From contig JABACO010000005.1 in NCBI GenBank assembly GCA_013339895.1, positions 7,938,888-8,002,887 on the forward strand: a stretch of 64,000 bases of DNA, read 5' to 3'. Source of the stretch: Ephydatia muelleri. Lineage: Eukaryota; Porifera; Demospongiae; Spongillida; Spongillidae. Below, one piece after another: positions 22,968 through 34,847 of this stretch. Each line of letters opens with the position of its first letter. Position 1 is the stretch's first letter. The notes beneath the pieces are model-generated. The model ran no database searches. It was not told where the DNA came from and worked only from the letters and a program-made list of their open reading frames with translations. The position numbers and the translations under genes are program-made.

Positions 22968-23732
22968 CTTAGTTCCATTGTCTGAGAACGACCTTGAATT
23001 CATTAGTGGAAAACTTGACACAAATTATGATGGTACCACCACCTTGACACAGGTTAAATCAAAATTTTCTATTTTGTTGACAAATGGAAATTATTACTTC
23101 AAATTTCCTGGTAACATGTCACATCAGAGAGCTTTGGATCATTTAATTATTGAAAGCTTATTAGATATGGATCAGCTGCAACGAGAAGAGTGTGCCAAAC
23201 ATCTTGTTTTACCTATTAAAAAATACGCCTCCCTCTACCTTTTGTTGTATTTCCAGCTATGAAGTATCAGTTAACTAAAGATGTTGCTATGCAATGTCTT
23301 CCACATCTTGCTGATGGAATTAGAGAGGGATTGGACAAACTTCATGGCCTTGGTCTGGCTCACCTAGATGTCAGACTACCTAATGTCTGTGTAGGTGATG
23401 ATTATGAAGTTAAATTGATTGACTTTGATCGCTCGAGCCATTCTAATGATGTTAAAAAGTATGGTGGTCAGTTCATGTACAAATATGAAACAAAACAAAG
23501 GATTGTGCAACATTTGGATTGGAAGCAGTTTGGTCTCCTACTGTTTACCCTTTCCTCTTATAGGGGCCCTAAGCATCAGAATGAGCTAACCAAAGATGAT
23601 ATTCCACAAGGGAGTTCTCCATTTCTGAAAAAGTTGATATTTCGTCATACATGTAATGACAAACTCCTGCACAAGTGGAAAGAATCATTGCAGCCCAGTC
23701 AGAAACGTCCGATGAGACCTTTATTGCAGTAG
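22359..23732 (+). pseudogene. Kinase-like domain protein gene (copy B), disrupted
   Basis: The first block, 22396-23240, encodes about 280 residues with no known enzymatic motif: GSGTLTERLCNWLIAILNEKG, SWVGFTFPKDK, ACRVEVVWKECKFVCNV. The second block, 23240-23732, encodes a kinase-like domain with LDKLHGLGLAHLDVRLPNV (HxDxRxxN catalytic-loop form) and VKLIDFDRS (metal-binding DFG replaced by DFD). The blocks are in different frames. Between 23225 and 23262 a one-base shift separates IKKYAS from PLPFVVFPAMKYQ, so there is either a single-base error or a mutation. The MITE at 21556-22354 splits the upstream exon. The domain pairing resembles an expanded kinase-like family seen in sponges and related to CRN-linked kinases; this is from memory. 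The protein, if made, would be cytosolic. Confidence 0.6.
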
Positions 23733-23734
23733 TG

Positions 23735-24480
23735 ATATTCTTCTAACTCCATGAGCTTAGGTTGCCCTTATTTAATTTAAAACCATGGTGGCTCAAATTG
23801 TGCTTTCTGGTTTGCTGCAAGAGGAATCAATCTACAGTTGAAATTCATGCACTGTGCTACACATTCCTTTAGGCTAACTGTATTGATTTTATGCACTATT
23901 TTGTAACATGATTTGCACTTTATCGATTGTATTTATTTTTAATGGGCCATTTAATATACTATCAGTCTGTTGGCCAAATAATGGTGTTGCTGTGATGTGA
24001 AGGTGTTCATAGGTGAGGCAGTTGTGGTGCACACTTTTAGTTTTGCACTGTGTGTATAAGGAATGGGTGCAAGGGACATTGTAGTACATACAACTAATCA
24101 CACTTGTCTGGTCTAGGATGATTGTATAGAAAACTGACAAATCCTAATTTTAGAAATTTAAGATTTGTTGCCCAATTTTTTGTGTATGATATAGGACATT
24201 ACTAGAATTGAATTTTAGTTCAAATGTAATTTCACATCGCAATATGACTTAAATCTAATATAATTCTAAGGCAAACACCCAGGGCGTTATGATTATTGGA
24301 AGTGTGGTGACTTCATCAGCATGAATGATCCTTTAGTACTGGTCCACTTGCCTTCTCTCTAATGCAATCTCTATTAGTATTGTACTCCAAACTGTCTGGG
24401 GATCCTGTGACCATTTGGTCCGCATGTCTTCTCCATGGTATCCCACCTTTCTGAACACCCACACTGTATGAGTTGGCACC
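23735..24480. other. 3' flank of kinase-like gene, nothing recognised
   Basis: AT-rich non-coding sequence, with a possible 3' UTR just after 23732. No recognised gene. Confidence 0.4.
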
Positions 24481-24499
24481 TTTCTTTCAGAGTACTACT

Positions 24500-25240
24500 G
24501 CTGGTTGCCATCAAGGGTGGTTTGGATGGTAGTCTCGCACCATCACCTGGTCACCCTCCCTGAACTCTCTGCTCACAGTCATTCGAGTATCTGCCTGTGT
24601 ACTCTGTTTCTCGAACACACTGTCTCTCACATTAAGCCTGAGCAAGTGTAGTCGACATCGTAGGTCCCTTTTTATCATCATCTGAGCTGGCGTGGTATCC
24701 AGTGTTGAGTGTCGAGCGTTCCCGTACTGTATTAAGAAACTGGATACGCGATGTGAGAGGGATTTCTTTTCCTTCTTTGATGCTTGCAAAGCCTGCTTTA
24801 GGCTTGGACAAAGTGCTCTGCCAGCCCATTTGTGGCAGGGTGGTATGGACTTGACTTGCTGTGTTTACAGTTATTTGCTCTGACAAACTGTTCAAATTTA
24901 TCCGCCGTGAACTGTGTGTGACCCATTGTCTGACACGATTTGTTGGAGAATTCCCCACCTTGCGAACATAACCCTCAATTCATCTAGCGTTCTGTCTGTG
25001 GACGTGTCTTCCATGATCACCACCTCTGGCCATTTGGAGTATGCGTCCACGGCCACTAAGAATTGCTTCCCTTCAAAGAGTCCTGCAAAATCTATGTGTA
25101 CCCTCTTCCACAGCCCTTCTGGAAACTCCCATGGGTGTACTGGTGTCAACTTGGAGTCATGTTTAACCAGCCTGCAACCATCACATTTCTTGGTGATGAA
25201 CTCAATATCCTGGTCAATTCTTTGCCACCATACATGACCA
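24500..25240 (-). mobile_element. Ty3/gypsy LTR retrotransposon fossil, integrase region
   Basis: Minus-strand reading gives VHPWEFPEGLWKRVHIDFAG and VDAYSKWPEVV (integrase core), then the downstream integrase tail (QYGNARHSTLDTTPAQMM, EGDQVMVRDYHP). It is closely related in motif wording to the pol of the element at 52.8-56 kb. Only the integrase half is present. It is broken in a few places, and no LTR was identified. Confidence 0.8.
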
Positions 25241-25244
25241 CGTG

Positions 25245-26755
25245 CGAGGGAGGGCTTTCATTTTCACCACTCCCAGATATCCACCACACATATCGAGAAA
25301 TTCCTATACATCGGGAAGACACCTTCGCATTTTACGTTGCAAACATTATCGATTTGCATCAGTGGATAGAGAAAAATCCGGAGATCATAATGATATCTAT
25401 TTTATGGCATTTGCACTGAAAGTAAATCAACAAAAAATTGACGAAGAAAATCTTGTGGTCGTGGTCATTACATAATGCTGTCTTCATACCTTACATCATT
25501 TGACTTAGTTAACTAATGTAGCAATTATTGAAATGGTTGGTGTGCACTTGCGTAACTAGCACTTGGGCGTGGCCTGAGATTAAGGTCTCCCGCAGGCGAC
25601 TTTCTCGCATAACCATTCTTTAAGTGCCTCTTAGTCGGAGGTAGAAATTGAACTAGGCATTGCCCCCCTCAGATCAGCCAACTCACCTTCCATCCCGTGG
25701 CTTTGTCACCTTCGCAAATATGTGTTACTGTATACGCATGTTATTTGTTCGCAGCTCTACGCATCAAACGTTGAAATTAGTTCATACGTCTGCACTTGCA
25801 GTGTAAATATAAAAGACACAGTGCAAACCACTCCGTATAAATCTATATGCTTCAGCAAGGAGCGATCCAACTGCTGCAACAAAAGTGAAGGCCATGCATT
25901 CGCCACTCAAGCCGCTACGTCCTTTCACTTGCTTGACGCTTCTTCACTTCGCAGAGCATCCGAGCAAAGCAAATACACACTGACACACACATTTACAACA
26001 CGGCATGTTTTTGCGTTATTGATCTTTCGAAGGACCCAGTCAAACGCATATATATGTAAGTCAACTTCGTACAGAGAACACTTTTGGCGATTCCGTGTTC
26101 CGTGTGCGTTATGCATGCAGCAGTTCACTCTTTCACTGACAGTCCACAGCCCTCACGCACAGAAAAGCATATAATGTGATCTCGAGCACAGATGCAGTGG
26201 GGTGTGGTTGTGTAAACAGTTATGACCAAATTCCACCTGCAGTTTAGGTACACAACAGCAAATAAAAAGGTGAGCCATAAAAATGGCCCAATTAGGAAGG
26301 TGCAATACAGACTGGGTGCATACACTACACGTTTATTGTTCACCATGCAGTTTTGACCTTGTGCACAGAATTGATCGCACACCTGCGTCTTGACACACAA
26401 ATGATTCAAAGCAGCTCAACCATTTAAAAGTTGCACTGTCTTGCATGGCAGAACTGGAAAGAGAGGTATACACTATCTAAATTTTGCCCCCACCATTTTT
26501 ACATGCTGTATTTAATGTTAGAAGCAACAGCGTTCTCCCTAGCTAGCTAGAGCAAGGCGCTCTGCTCTGCATTTCTGTTGTTATGAGCGCTCTGCGTTCC
26601 ACCAGATCCCCTTTCCGAAAAAGGAAATAGTTATCTACCACATTGCATAATTGCATTTCATCTTGAAACCACAGTGGTTGGAAAGCAATAGAGATAGCTA
26701 AACAAACTCATTTACAGTACATGTAAAGGTCACAATGAATTTCATTATGTCCTGG
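25245..26755. other. Intergenic, nothing recognised
   Basis: Frames up to 150 codons exist (25722-26174) but show no motif, low-complexity bias or clear splice context. I do not support a gene here. Confidence 0.35.
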
Positions 26756-26760
26756 GTGCA

Positions 26761-27301
26761 CTGTGCGCCGGTAAAAATTGAGTACTCAAATAGTAAACTA
26801 AGAGAACTAAGAAAGTGGGCAAATAGTGGTTGGGGTGGTTGTCTTCAGCATGGCCTGAAAGTGTTAGAAAGCTGCCTATCTTCATACGCATAATGGCATG
26901 CAGCAAATGCACTGAATGCAGGGCAACAAGAACTCCGCTTTCTATTTATAACTTCTGATGAGGTTACACAGACAGGGGGAACCAAATACGAGTCAAGAAG
27001 TAGAATGAAAGACTACCACAATAGTTGCACTTGTCCTTAGCTTAGTATAATCTATAATACACCTGGGTACGAGACTATAACTTTGTGCCAACTTGTGATG
27101 AAGCGTATCAGGTGTACTCGCAACAAACCAGGCTTGATACCAAAGGAGAATCAAGTGCCCAAGCAAAACAAAAGATCACAGCCGATTTTGAGTGCCCTGC
27201 ATTCCGTGTGGTGAAAGTTTTAGACCACTTTGTTCACTTTCTTGGTCCTCAAAATTAATTTACATTTCAACGTTTCGAGTACTCAATTTGCAGGCACACA
27301 G
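26761..27301. mobile_element. MITE-like element with ~25-bp terminal inverted repeats
   Basis: Left end CTGTGCGCCGGTAAAAATTG then AGTACTC (26761-26787). The right end, read on the other strand, is CTGTGTGCCTGCAAATTG then AGTACTC (27301-27277). The arms match at most positions with a small indel. The 541-bp interior has no coding motif. A target-site duplication is not clear. The superfamily is unassigned. Confidence 0.65.
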
Positions 27302-28080
27302 TATTACACACAACCACTCACATGGCTCTAAGTATGTATAGCTGCCCTGCTCACTCTAATTGTATGCCCCAATGTTGCCAGGCCTGGCCTAATACATAGT
27401 ACCTCAGGTGCTGTTCTCCCATAAGTCTAAGGAGAACACTGATACACAATAATAGACTCAATTTCACAGGTTGCAGTTTAAAAATGAATAGCCACGCTTG
27501 AAACTGAGGCAGTATTTTATAGTCTGGGACTTATAGTATTTATCATTGCTCACCAAATAGTGACCTTGTGGTAATGTCATCCCATTCAAATTTCTACCAG
27601 AAATGGTTCTTTGCATGGTACTATAGCAGACTATTAACTTGTGCCAGTTTAAGCACAATACAGTATTCTTTGTCGATGCTTATAGCATAGGAATGCAAGA
27701 TCATCCTTGTGTTGTCATCATTGAAAAACATTCACATGCAACACAATCTGATCCAGTAAATAAATATGAGCTTCTATAGGATCATTCATAAATTACGTCA
27801 TGCTGAAGGGGGGTGGGGCGTGTAATGTATACATCAGTATGGGCCATATGAGTGTACATCTTGCGTGTGCCTGCATGTGTGTGCATGTGTGTGTGCATGT
27901 GTATGTGCATGTGTGTGTGTGCAGGCAATTGTATGTAGGTAAACTTCCGAATGACTTTAGAGGGCCACAAACAGGCAATTTCCAAATGACTTTAGAGGGC
28001 CATTACATCACCCCAAAAGCGTACCACAGACCCATATTGGAAGATTGGTCAGGCTAGCAGAAAGCAGGGGGAGGGGAGGC
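27302..28080. other. Intergenic with short TG microsatellite
   Basis: A TGTGCATGTG-rich tract at 27865-27925 and two copies of a short AATGACTTTAGAGGGCCA repeat (27948 and 27985). No gene recognised. Confidence 0.5.
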
Positions 28081-28083
28081 TAC

Positions 28084-28185
28084 CCCAGCAAAAAGTTCTT
28101 GGCCAAGATTCTTGGCAAGATGGCCAAGATCCTGCCAGGATGCCAAGATCTTACCAGGACGCCAAGATCTTGCCAGGATAAAAAG
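28084..28185. repeat. Left subterminal repeat array of EnSpm element
   Basis: About six copies of a degenerate 11-14-base word (TTGGCCAAGAT, TTGGCAAGAT, GGCCAAGATC, TGCCAAGATCTT, CGCCAAGATCTT, TTGCCAGGAT) immediately inside the terminus. Arrays like this are transposase-binding sites in EnSpm elements. Confidence 0.75.
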
Positions 28186-28399
28186 TCACCAACTTAAAAT
28201 TAAATTAGATTCATTGAGGATAGGATAGATTTGCAAACATATGTAAGGCTGATACACTGTGTTTTAGACTGGGTTGACATATATAATATATTAATCAACT
28301 GATACTACTTGTTGTTTTAATGAAAATTAACACAAGAATGTACAACTCAATACATTATTATCTAGTGCTTTTCATAGACGTTTGGCAGATAAACTATTA

Positions 28400-30745
28400 C
28401 ATCAGTAGGAAAATGTTTGTTAGGGATATGCAGATCAAAGACTTGGTGGCTACTGCTGAAATGATGTTTGTAACAGACACTTTTTTCACTTTTACAAAAA
28501 ACCTGTCCACTGCTGCATTCACTAAATCAGGCTTGCTAGCCTGAATATCTTTCAAAATGCCATCCGGCAGTCACTCAAATATATCAATGATAGCAACAGG
28601 CCCTTCCTTTAACATACAGAATTTCCTAATTGACCCAATTCTTCTCATTCCTCTGTCTTCAAATTCACATACTGAACTGTCTCGTAGAGTCTTCTTATCT
28701 TTCGCACGGTACGAAGTGTTTTCAAATAGTAAGATTTAAAGGTTGCAACAACATTATCTGTGCCAGTAACATGAAATCCAGCATTATGAATGGCATCAAG
28801 TTCTTCGTTCAACAAAACAGTATTCAGTATTTTTCCACAAATTCCTTCCTCAGTATTACTAATCTCCTTACTCAAAAACTGCAATGTTTTATCCTGTTCT
28901 GAACTTGATAACTCATTGACATATGAATTAACTGAAAATTTCATACATATAGATCTCGATAAGCTGGGCAGAAAGTTTTTAAAGCCATGCTATTGCTTTT
29001 TAATGTACCCATTCATGTTTTCAAAACCAAAACAAGAATAAGCCCAAAGTGGACCAAGCCTACGCACAAAATAGGCCAAATGTATGAGACCATGAACATT
29101 TGACGAACACATTTTGTCTGGGTAGTATTCAGGAACATGTTTGTAGAATGTTTCAAGCATTGTTTCGGCTGCATCAATGTCATCTGGTGAAATAGAACTA
29201 TTAAGCAAAATGGGCATTGATGTGACTAATAGTGCAAAGTGATGCACATAATCAGGAGGCAAACAATTTAGAAGTATAGGCAATGAGTAGAAGAGTAGCC
29301 AATTTCTATATTCAGATGCTTTCCAATAACCCAAAGAAGTGCGAATTGGTCTTGGTGACCTGCCAAATTCATGAGGCGGTTTTTTTCTCATAAGATACTT
29401 GTCAATATTACTCAAAATATCACCTAAATAGAATCTTAAATCATGGTTGTTAACATTGATGAAGCATTCCAAAAAAGATTTAGACGACACCCCTAAAGCA
29501 CTTAAATGCATGTAGTCCAGGGCAACATGTATTGTTGGAATGTGCTTGCTTAACAGAGACGTACCCTTAACACCGTAGACTGGTTTTAACTTTTTTTCTG
29601 CCTGCAAAGCCCATTCATTGATATCACTTTGAATTCTAAGAATGTGTGGCTCCGTGGGCAAATAAAGGTGGCGGTGTGACTTGTGCACACCTTTATCTAA
29701 ACAATAAGGGCAACCATAATGTCCATTATATTGAACCACATTCAAGACCATTGCTTTTGGCAGGTTGGTCAAATACTCCCATTAAAAGCTTTGCTTTGAG
29801 TATCTTCATTCCTTTAGATGTTGGAAATGCTATACCAGTCTTTTGAAGGTTTTCAATTTTAGATAGAACAGGATGCAGTAATGCTTTCATGGGTGGTTTA
29901 CAAGGGCCAAGCCACAGTGCTCCTACCATCATGTTTTCTGAATTCATTCGTATCATTGGGGGAAGGGAAGTGGTGAACATTAGAACGGGCCAGAGGGTTT
30001 GACCTATAAGTAAATTATAAGCATGCTGATTACACATTTGTAGATCACATTTGTAGATTGTATTGAACGTACCTGAAGATTTAAATACAGGAACACCATC
30101 ACAACAAAGAATGAGTCCAGCATGTTCAGGAACACTTAGAAAATTCCCTTCCTGCTTCAATTGTTTCATCAATGTCCCATCATCTATGTCTTCAATGGTG
30201 TCTTCTGTGTGCTTTCTATAGAAGAATTGACATATTTGGCTCCATTTTTTCTGTTTTAGAAAGAATTTGGATAATCTCATGGTCGTCTCACGTTTATAGT
30301 CTTACCTGTGAAAATTGTGCACAGATGCTGCTCAAAAGGAAGAACAGCTAGATAACAAACTTTTGCTTTAACTTTCTTACATTCAAAATTAACGCAGTTG
30401 TTAGGCTTCACAATTTTATTCATACATCTAGAACAATACATAAATATATCTGTTTCATCACATTTTAACTTATTTCTGAGTTGATATGTGGACTTTGCAA
30501 ACAATTGGTTTCTGGACAATGAATGGCAATTAAATCCAGCAGTTGCTTTGTAGCAGAATCGTTTGAGACTGCAAAGTAATTGGCAGCAAGCCAACTTGCT
30601 TTCACACTTATTGGTGCACCTTGGTAGAGTGGTACCATGGGTAGCTTATCACTTTTAGAAAGTGTAGCTGATGGTACTGCTTGATTATCTTCCTCTTCAA
30701 ACTGCCTTTCCTCCCCTCCTCACCACCACCACCACCACCACCACC

Positions 30746-30791
<46 letters not shown>

Positions 30792-31694
30792 CCATCCTCC
30801 TCCTCCTCCTCATCATCATCATCATCACTATAACCATCATCATCACCATCATCATCATCATCCCATTCTCCTCCTCCTCCTCATCATCATCACTATAACC
30901 ATCATCACCATAACCATAACCTTCATCATTATAATTATCACCACCACTATAAACATCAGCATTGTCATCAATTTCACTATCATGAATATTATCATGACCA
31001 TCAAGGCCACCATCACTACCATGGTTACTCGTACACTGCCTATCATCAATATTAACATGACCAATATCTTTACCAAATCATCATGGCCATCACAAGCATC
31101 TTGTAGTTGATCACTGTCATCCCTGTCATGTCTGTTCACATCTTCCTTCAAGCTATGATCTTCACTACTATCACTGCTTGTGTCTGAAGCAGTTGACAAT
31201 CTGGAGCAACTCTGTGTTGCATCTAAAGTGAATCAAAATACATAAATGTAAATGTCCTAAAAATGTTACACATACCGTTCAGCCATCGTCGTCTGGTTCT
31301 GGTTGGAATACGAATGCTTGGGTCTGTATTATATCGCTTTCTTTTGTAGCCTACATGTAGTGCAATTATGCACAAGTAATATACATTAATGTTATTCAAA
31401 AGACATAATTAAAATGTATCTGGTTGAGTACTGTACCCTAAAAGTGCAAAGCGGTCATGAACTAGTAAGAGTGAATGAATAATCATCACCAATATAGCTA
31501 TAATTGATACGTTAGGTACAAGGTGTCTATTTAACGCTAGCGCGTACATGGTAAGTATCTATACCTAATTTACGCGAGCCACTTTGCTTGCATCGTGTTG
31601 CTGTCCTTTCTGGAACAGAAAGTTCAGGGTTCCTTAGGTACTCTTTGTAGTGTTTTCGCTTTCCACCTGCAATGCGATCGCTCATTTTGCTCAT
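28400..31694 (-). CDS. EnSpm-type transposase (multi-exon)
   Basis: Start at 31694 reads MSKMSDRIAGGKRKHYKEYLRNPELSVPERTATRCKQSG, ending near a donor at about 31565. Next comes an acidic Ser/Asp exon (31199-30900), the CAC/CAT-encoded acidic tract, then PLYQGAPISVKASWLAANYF at about 30640 and a CxxC motif pair (YCSRCMNKI and NFECKK) at 30594-30300. The following block covers 30280-29770. The core at 29772-28990 carries the family signature GHYGCPYCLDKG, ALDYMHLSALGV, WKASEYRNWLLFYSLPIL and NVHGLIHLAYFVRRLGPLWAYSCFGFENMNGYIKK. The tail is at 28944-28645. These motifs are typical of animal EnSpm/CMC transposases with a nuclease fold. Whether the short gaps between blocks are introns or indels is unresolved, and the CAC/CAT expansion at 30720-30900 changes frame relative to the neighbouring exons. 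Confidence 0.75.
30718..30925. repeat. (CAC)n/(CAT)n trinucleotide repeat in transposase acidic region
   Basis: A long CAC run, then CAT runs with CTC interruptions. On the minus strand in the right frame these encode Gly/Asp/Glu acidic runs; in the frame of the adjacent exons they can read as Met/Val. The expansion probably arose from an acidic coding tract. Confidence 0.85.
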
Positions 31695-31768
31695 GATCAA
31701 ATTTTGCGAAAACTATTATTTTTTTACACGTAAAAAATTCGTACCACGTGCTTTATCCAAAAGGTGAT
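31695..31768. promoter_or_regulatory. Divergent promoter between EnSpm transposase and BEN gene
   Basis: Only 74 bases separate the two opposed start codons. The interval contains CCACGTGC (E-box CACGTG at 31745-31750), an ACACGT half site at 31726-31731 and an A/T-rich core. The equivalent 65-bp interval in the other EnSpm element (49082-49146) has the same 8-mer. Confidence 0.6.
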
Positions 31769-34542
31769 ATGTCGAAGCGTACAGTGAGACCTCCTGATAG
31801 ATACCTACATGAGAACATCGAAATCGCTATCGATGGCAAACGAGCTGAAGATCGTAAGTATTGCATGTCATCATGCTTAAACAATTATGTATATGTACAT
31901 GCACATATATTCATGGGCGTACGCAAGGGGGGGGGGGGGTCGAAAGACCACCCCCCCACCCCCTCACCAAAAGCGAGGTCACCTTGGATTTGTTCTTTGA
32001 AATATTTTGCTCAGAGTTGTGAAGCGCCCCCCCCCCCCCCCCCAATTCCTGAATGCTGCGTGCTCCCATGCCAATGCATTTTGAAGGCTTTGTCATGGCT
32101 AGATATGTTACGATATTTAAAACTCTTGACCCGCCGGTCAACCCAATCGCCGGGTGACAGTCTGTGAATATATGATATTAGCATGGTAAAATTCTGCGTG
32201 CTAGCGTGTGTTGGGTCCTTTGCCATCGAATATAATATATTACCCTGCCAGCTAGAGATAAGGTTAAGTATGGATGGAAATATTAGCGGCTTTAATTGAC
32301 GAAGACGCGAACAATGTCGACATTTACATTATCTTGATATGCATGAAATTCACATCGCAGGCGTTTATTTAACCGGTGGACCGCTGATGGATATGTACTC
32401 GGAGACTGAACACTATTAGCTTACATGCGCCATCAATGCGTTATTTCAACTGGTTAATTAACAGTTTCATATGTTAACTTCCGTATTTATATTAATTTTA
32501 TGTACGTGAATTATAACTTTGCGATTTCTATATTCATATCCAGAACAATGTACAATTTTATGTTTAGAGAATAATCGAGAATATGCTTGCAACACATCAT
32601 CGCTATCAACTGATAGTAGAGATTATGTCACGCAGGATGACTTAAAGCCTGGAAATGACCTTATCTGGGTCTATAAAGGAACACGTTATTCTGTTCATTT
32701 TAAGGGTATACTCTTATGTATCCTTCCACCAGTTGGAGTAAGAAAAGTACTTGTTCTTATACAGGAGATGCAAACCCCCGATCTAAAACATTTGACGAAG
32801 ACTCTACATCTGATAATGGTAGTGATGACAATGCGGTATGCAATGAAATTTTATTATAGTATTATTGAACATGACTTTATCAAGTACTGTGCAGTAATTC
32901 ATATACAATCAATATGATAATAGGAATGTGTAAAAGGAAAAGAAAGGGCAAAAGCATTCAAGAAGAGACCAGCAAGTGATTTAAGAAGTGAAGTATGAAA
33001 TCTTGTTTTTGAAATATATGTTGAACATTCATACACTTCTACTAATCTATTGTTTTAATCTAACTTTGCACAGATGCCATCAAACAAAAAATCTCGTTTC
33101 TCGGACAGTGAGATGGAAGAAATAGTAAGGGACTATTGATACTGCATTACAGGTCATCATTAGTATACTAATAGGAATGTGGAAAAGGAAAAGGAAAAGG
33201 AAAAGGAAAAGGAATAGAAGCATTTGAGAAGACACCGCCTAATGTTGAATGCTCATACACATATACATGTATTAATCCATTGTTAACATTACACAGATGC
33301 CATCAGGCAAGAAATCTCATTTTTCGGACATTGAGATGGAAGAAAAAGTAAGATAGTATTTACTGCATTGCAATTGTTACAAATATATTAATAGGAATGT
33401 GGAAAAGGAAAAGAAAAAGGAATAGAAAGGGAGAAAGGGGTTTAGAAGACACTGGCATTTGATTTAAGGAGTGAGGTATGAGATCCTTTTTTTAAGTTGA
33501 ATGTTCATGCACGTAATCTATTGTTTCTAAAGTAATTCATTTTTTTGCTGTATGCAGTATAAAATTTGATGTTTGCATTAATGCATATGTATCCTGTGAA
33601 TGTTCTTATATACATAAATAGGTACAAGCAGAAAGGACGAATTATTCCAGTGGCATGGAAAGTCAGGTAATGTGCTGTTATCTTACAATATCTATGTACA
33701 TGTATAAGGACAGAACTCTAGTACAAAATTAAACATGAAAAGTGGTTTATTATATACAATAATGCCAGATTCTTGCAAAACTCTACAAGGAAATGAAAGT
33801 TTGGAACAAGGAAAGTTGAACAATACTTCTGAGAAAGTTTATCGCCTTTTGGAGGCCCATTTTACACCGCTTTGCCAAGAATGCATTGTTCAAGATCCAG
33901 GTCCTGCAGAGTATAAAGGTTTGCAATCACATAATATATTTTACACCGATTCATCGATAATGCATTGTTTCCGATCCAGGTCCTGCTGAGCATAAAGGTT
34001 TGCGCATGCACATAAAATATTGAGTAGTATATAACACTTCTCTGGTTGTACCATAGGTACAACAGGCGACATGCAACAGGAGGAGAGCCACTTCATATCT
34101 GTAAGTATTTTTCATTTTATAAGTCATAGATGTATAGTGATGCACATATTTTATCTGAACAGAAAAGTGGTGTGAATCTTCTACAGATTCGATCCCAGAA
34201 TCCTGGAAAATATGCTCTAGCTCTACTGGATGCTTTGTTTTCCAATGAAGAGCAATCAACATGCTGTTATAAAGCATCCACAAAGACCAACAGCAGCAGT
34301 GTATCTCAAAAACCTCCTTTGTCACCAAACCGAGTGAAGCTCCTAAATCATGTAATATCATTGATGTTTCATCTTATCCTGTAACAGACTGCATTGACAA
34401 AAAGTTTGGTAAAGGTATGGCAGCGTTCAATGACCAGAAGATTACAGAATCCTTAAATCAGAAGTGTCGCAATAGATTTAATAAGTTTAAAAAGTTAAAT
34501 GAAAAGGAAACAATAGCTAGATTGACATTGAATATCACTTAG
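31769..34542 (+). CDS. BEN-domain protein encoded by EnSpm transposon (multi-exon)
   Basis: Exon 1 (31769-31852) reads MSKRTVRPPDRYLHENIEIAIDG... and ends in a clean GTAAGT donor. Exon 2 begins after a CATATCCAG at 32542 and has a folded-looking segment, GNDLIWVYKGTRYSVHFKG. Small exons follow at 32764-32816, 32917-32993, 33074-33125 and others. The C-terminal exons (34082-34542) read NPGKYALALLDALFSNEEQSTCCYK, PPLSPNRVKLLN, then CIDKKFGKGMAAFNDQKITESLNQKCRNRFNKFKK. This matches the BEN-domain pattern: LLDxLFSxEEL, charged linker, final inqKC helix. BEN domains bind DNA and chromatin. The exact junction near 34350-34385 is not resolved. The gene lies within the transposon ends and is divergent from the transposase, so it is cargo or an accessory transposition protein. 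Confidence 0.65.
32917..33480 (+). repeat. Tandemly amplified exon/intron unit within BEN gene (about 225 bp, ~2.5 copies)
   Basis: AATAGGAATGTG followed by AAAAGGAAAAG occurs at about 32921, 33171 and 33391. The exon ATGCCATCA..AAGAAATCTC.. ..GAGATGGAAGAAA with its CAG acceptor and GTAAG donor occurs at 33074 and 33298. Copies keep splice borders and frame-like structure (MPSxKKSxFSDxEMEE), indicating exon duplication. Confidence 0.8.
33855..34018 (+). repeat. ~78-bp tandem duplication in BEN gene
   Basis: TTTTACACCG...AATGCATTGTT...GATCCAGGTCCTGC.GAG.ATAAAGGTTTGC occurs twice back to back (about 33861-33938 and 33939-34018) with around 10 percent differences. Confidence 0.75.
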
Positions 34543-34847
34543 CTATAAATAGGTTAGTACTGAGTATAATACAATGTGTTTATATAATTGAATTGAAACA
34601 TCTTGTTTAAGAATAAGCTGTAAGGATTTACTTTACTTTTACTGCTGGCCTTGGGCATTACAGATCAATACAGACTGAATATATAACAACTCATATGCCG
34701 CCATTTCGTTTGCAATTAGAATTGGATTACCATCCATGTGGTAATGCTTTACTTTCATAGTGCATACTCATATTTATCATCGGCAATTGGAGATGGGCCA
34801 TATCTTACATGTAGCAAGTTGGCTATAAGATCTTGCCATGATCACAT

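Noticed and set aside
25722-26174. 150-codon plus-strand frame
   Set aside because: No recognisable motif, no homologous segment in the window, and an overlapping frame on the other strand; length alone is not convincing.
31911-32045. G/C homopolymer inverted tracts as a G-quadruplex regulator
   Set aside because: Runs look like low-complexity tails of a small inserted repeat in an intron; no further evidence for function.
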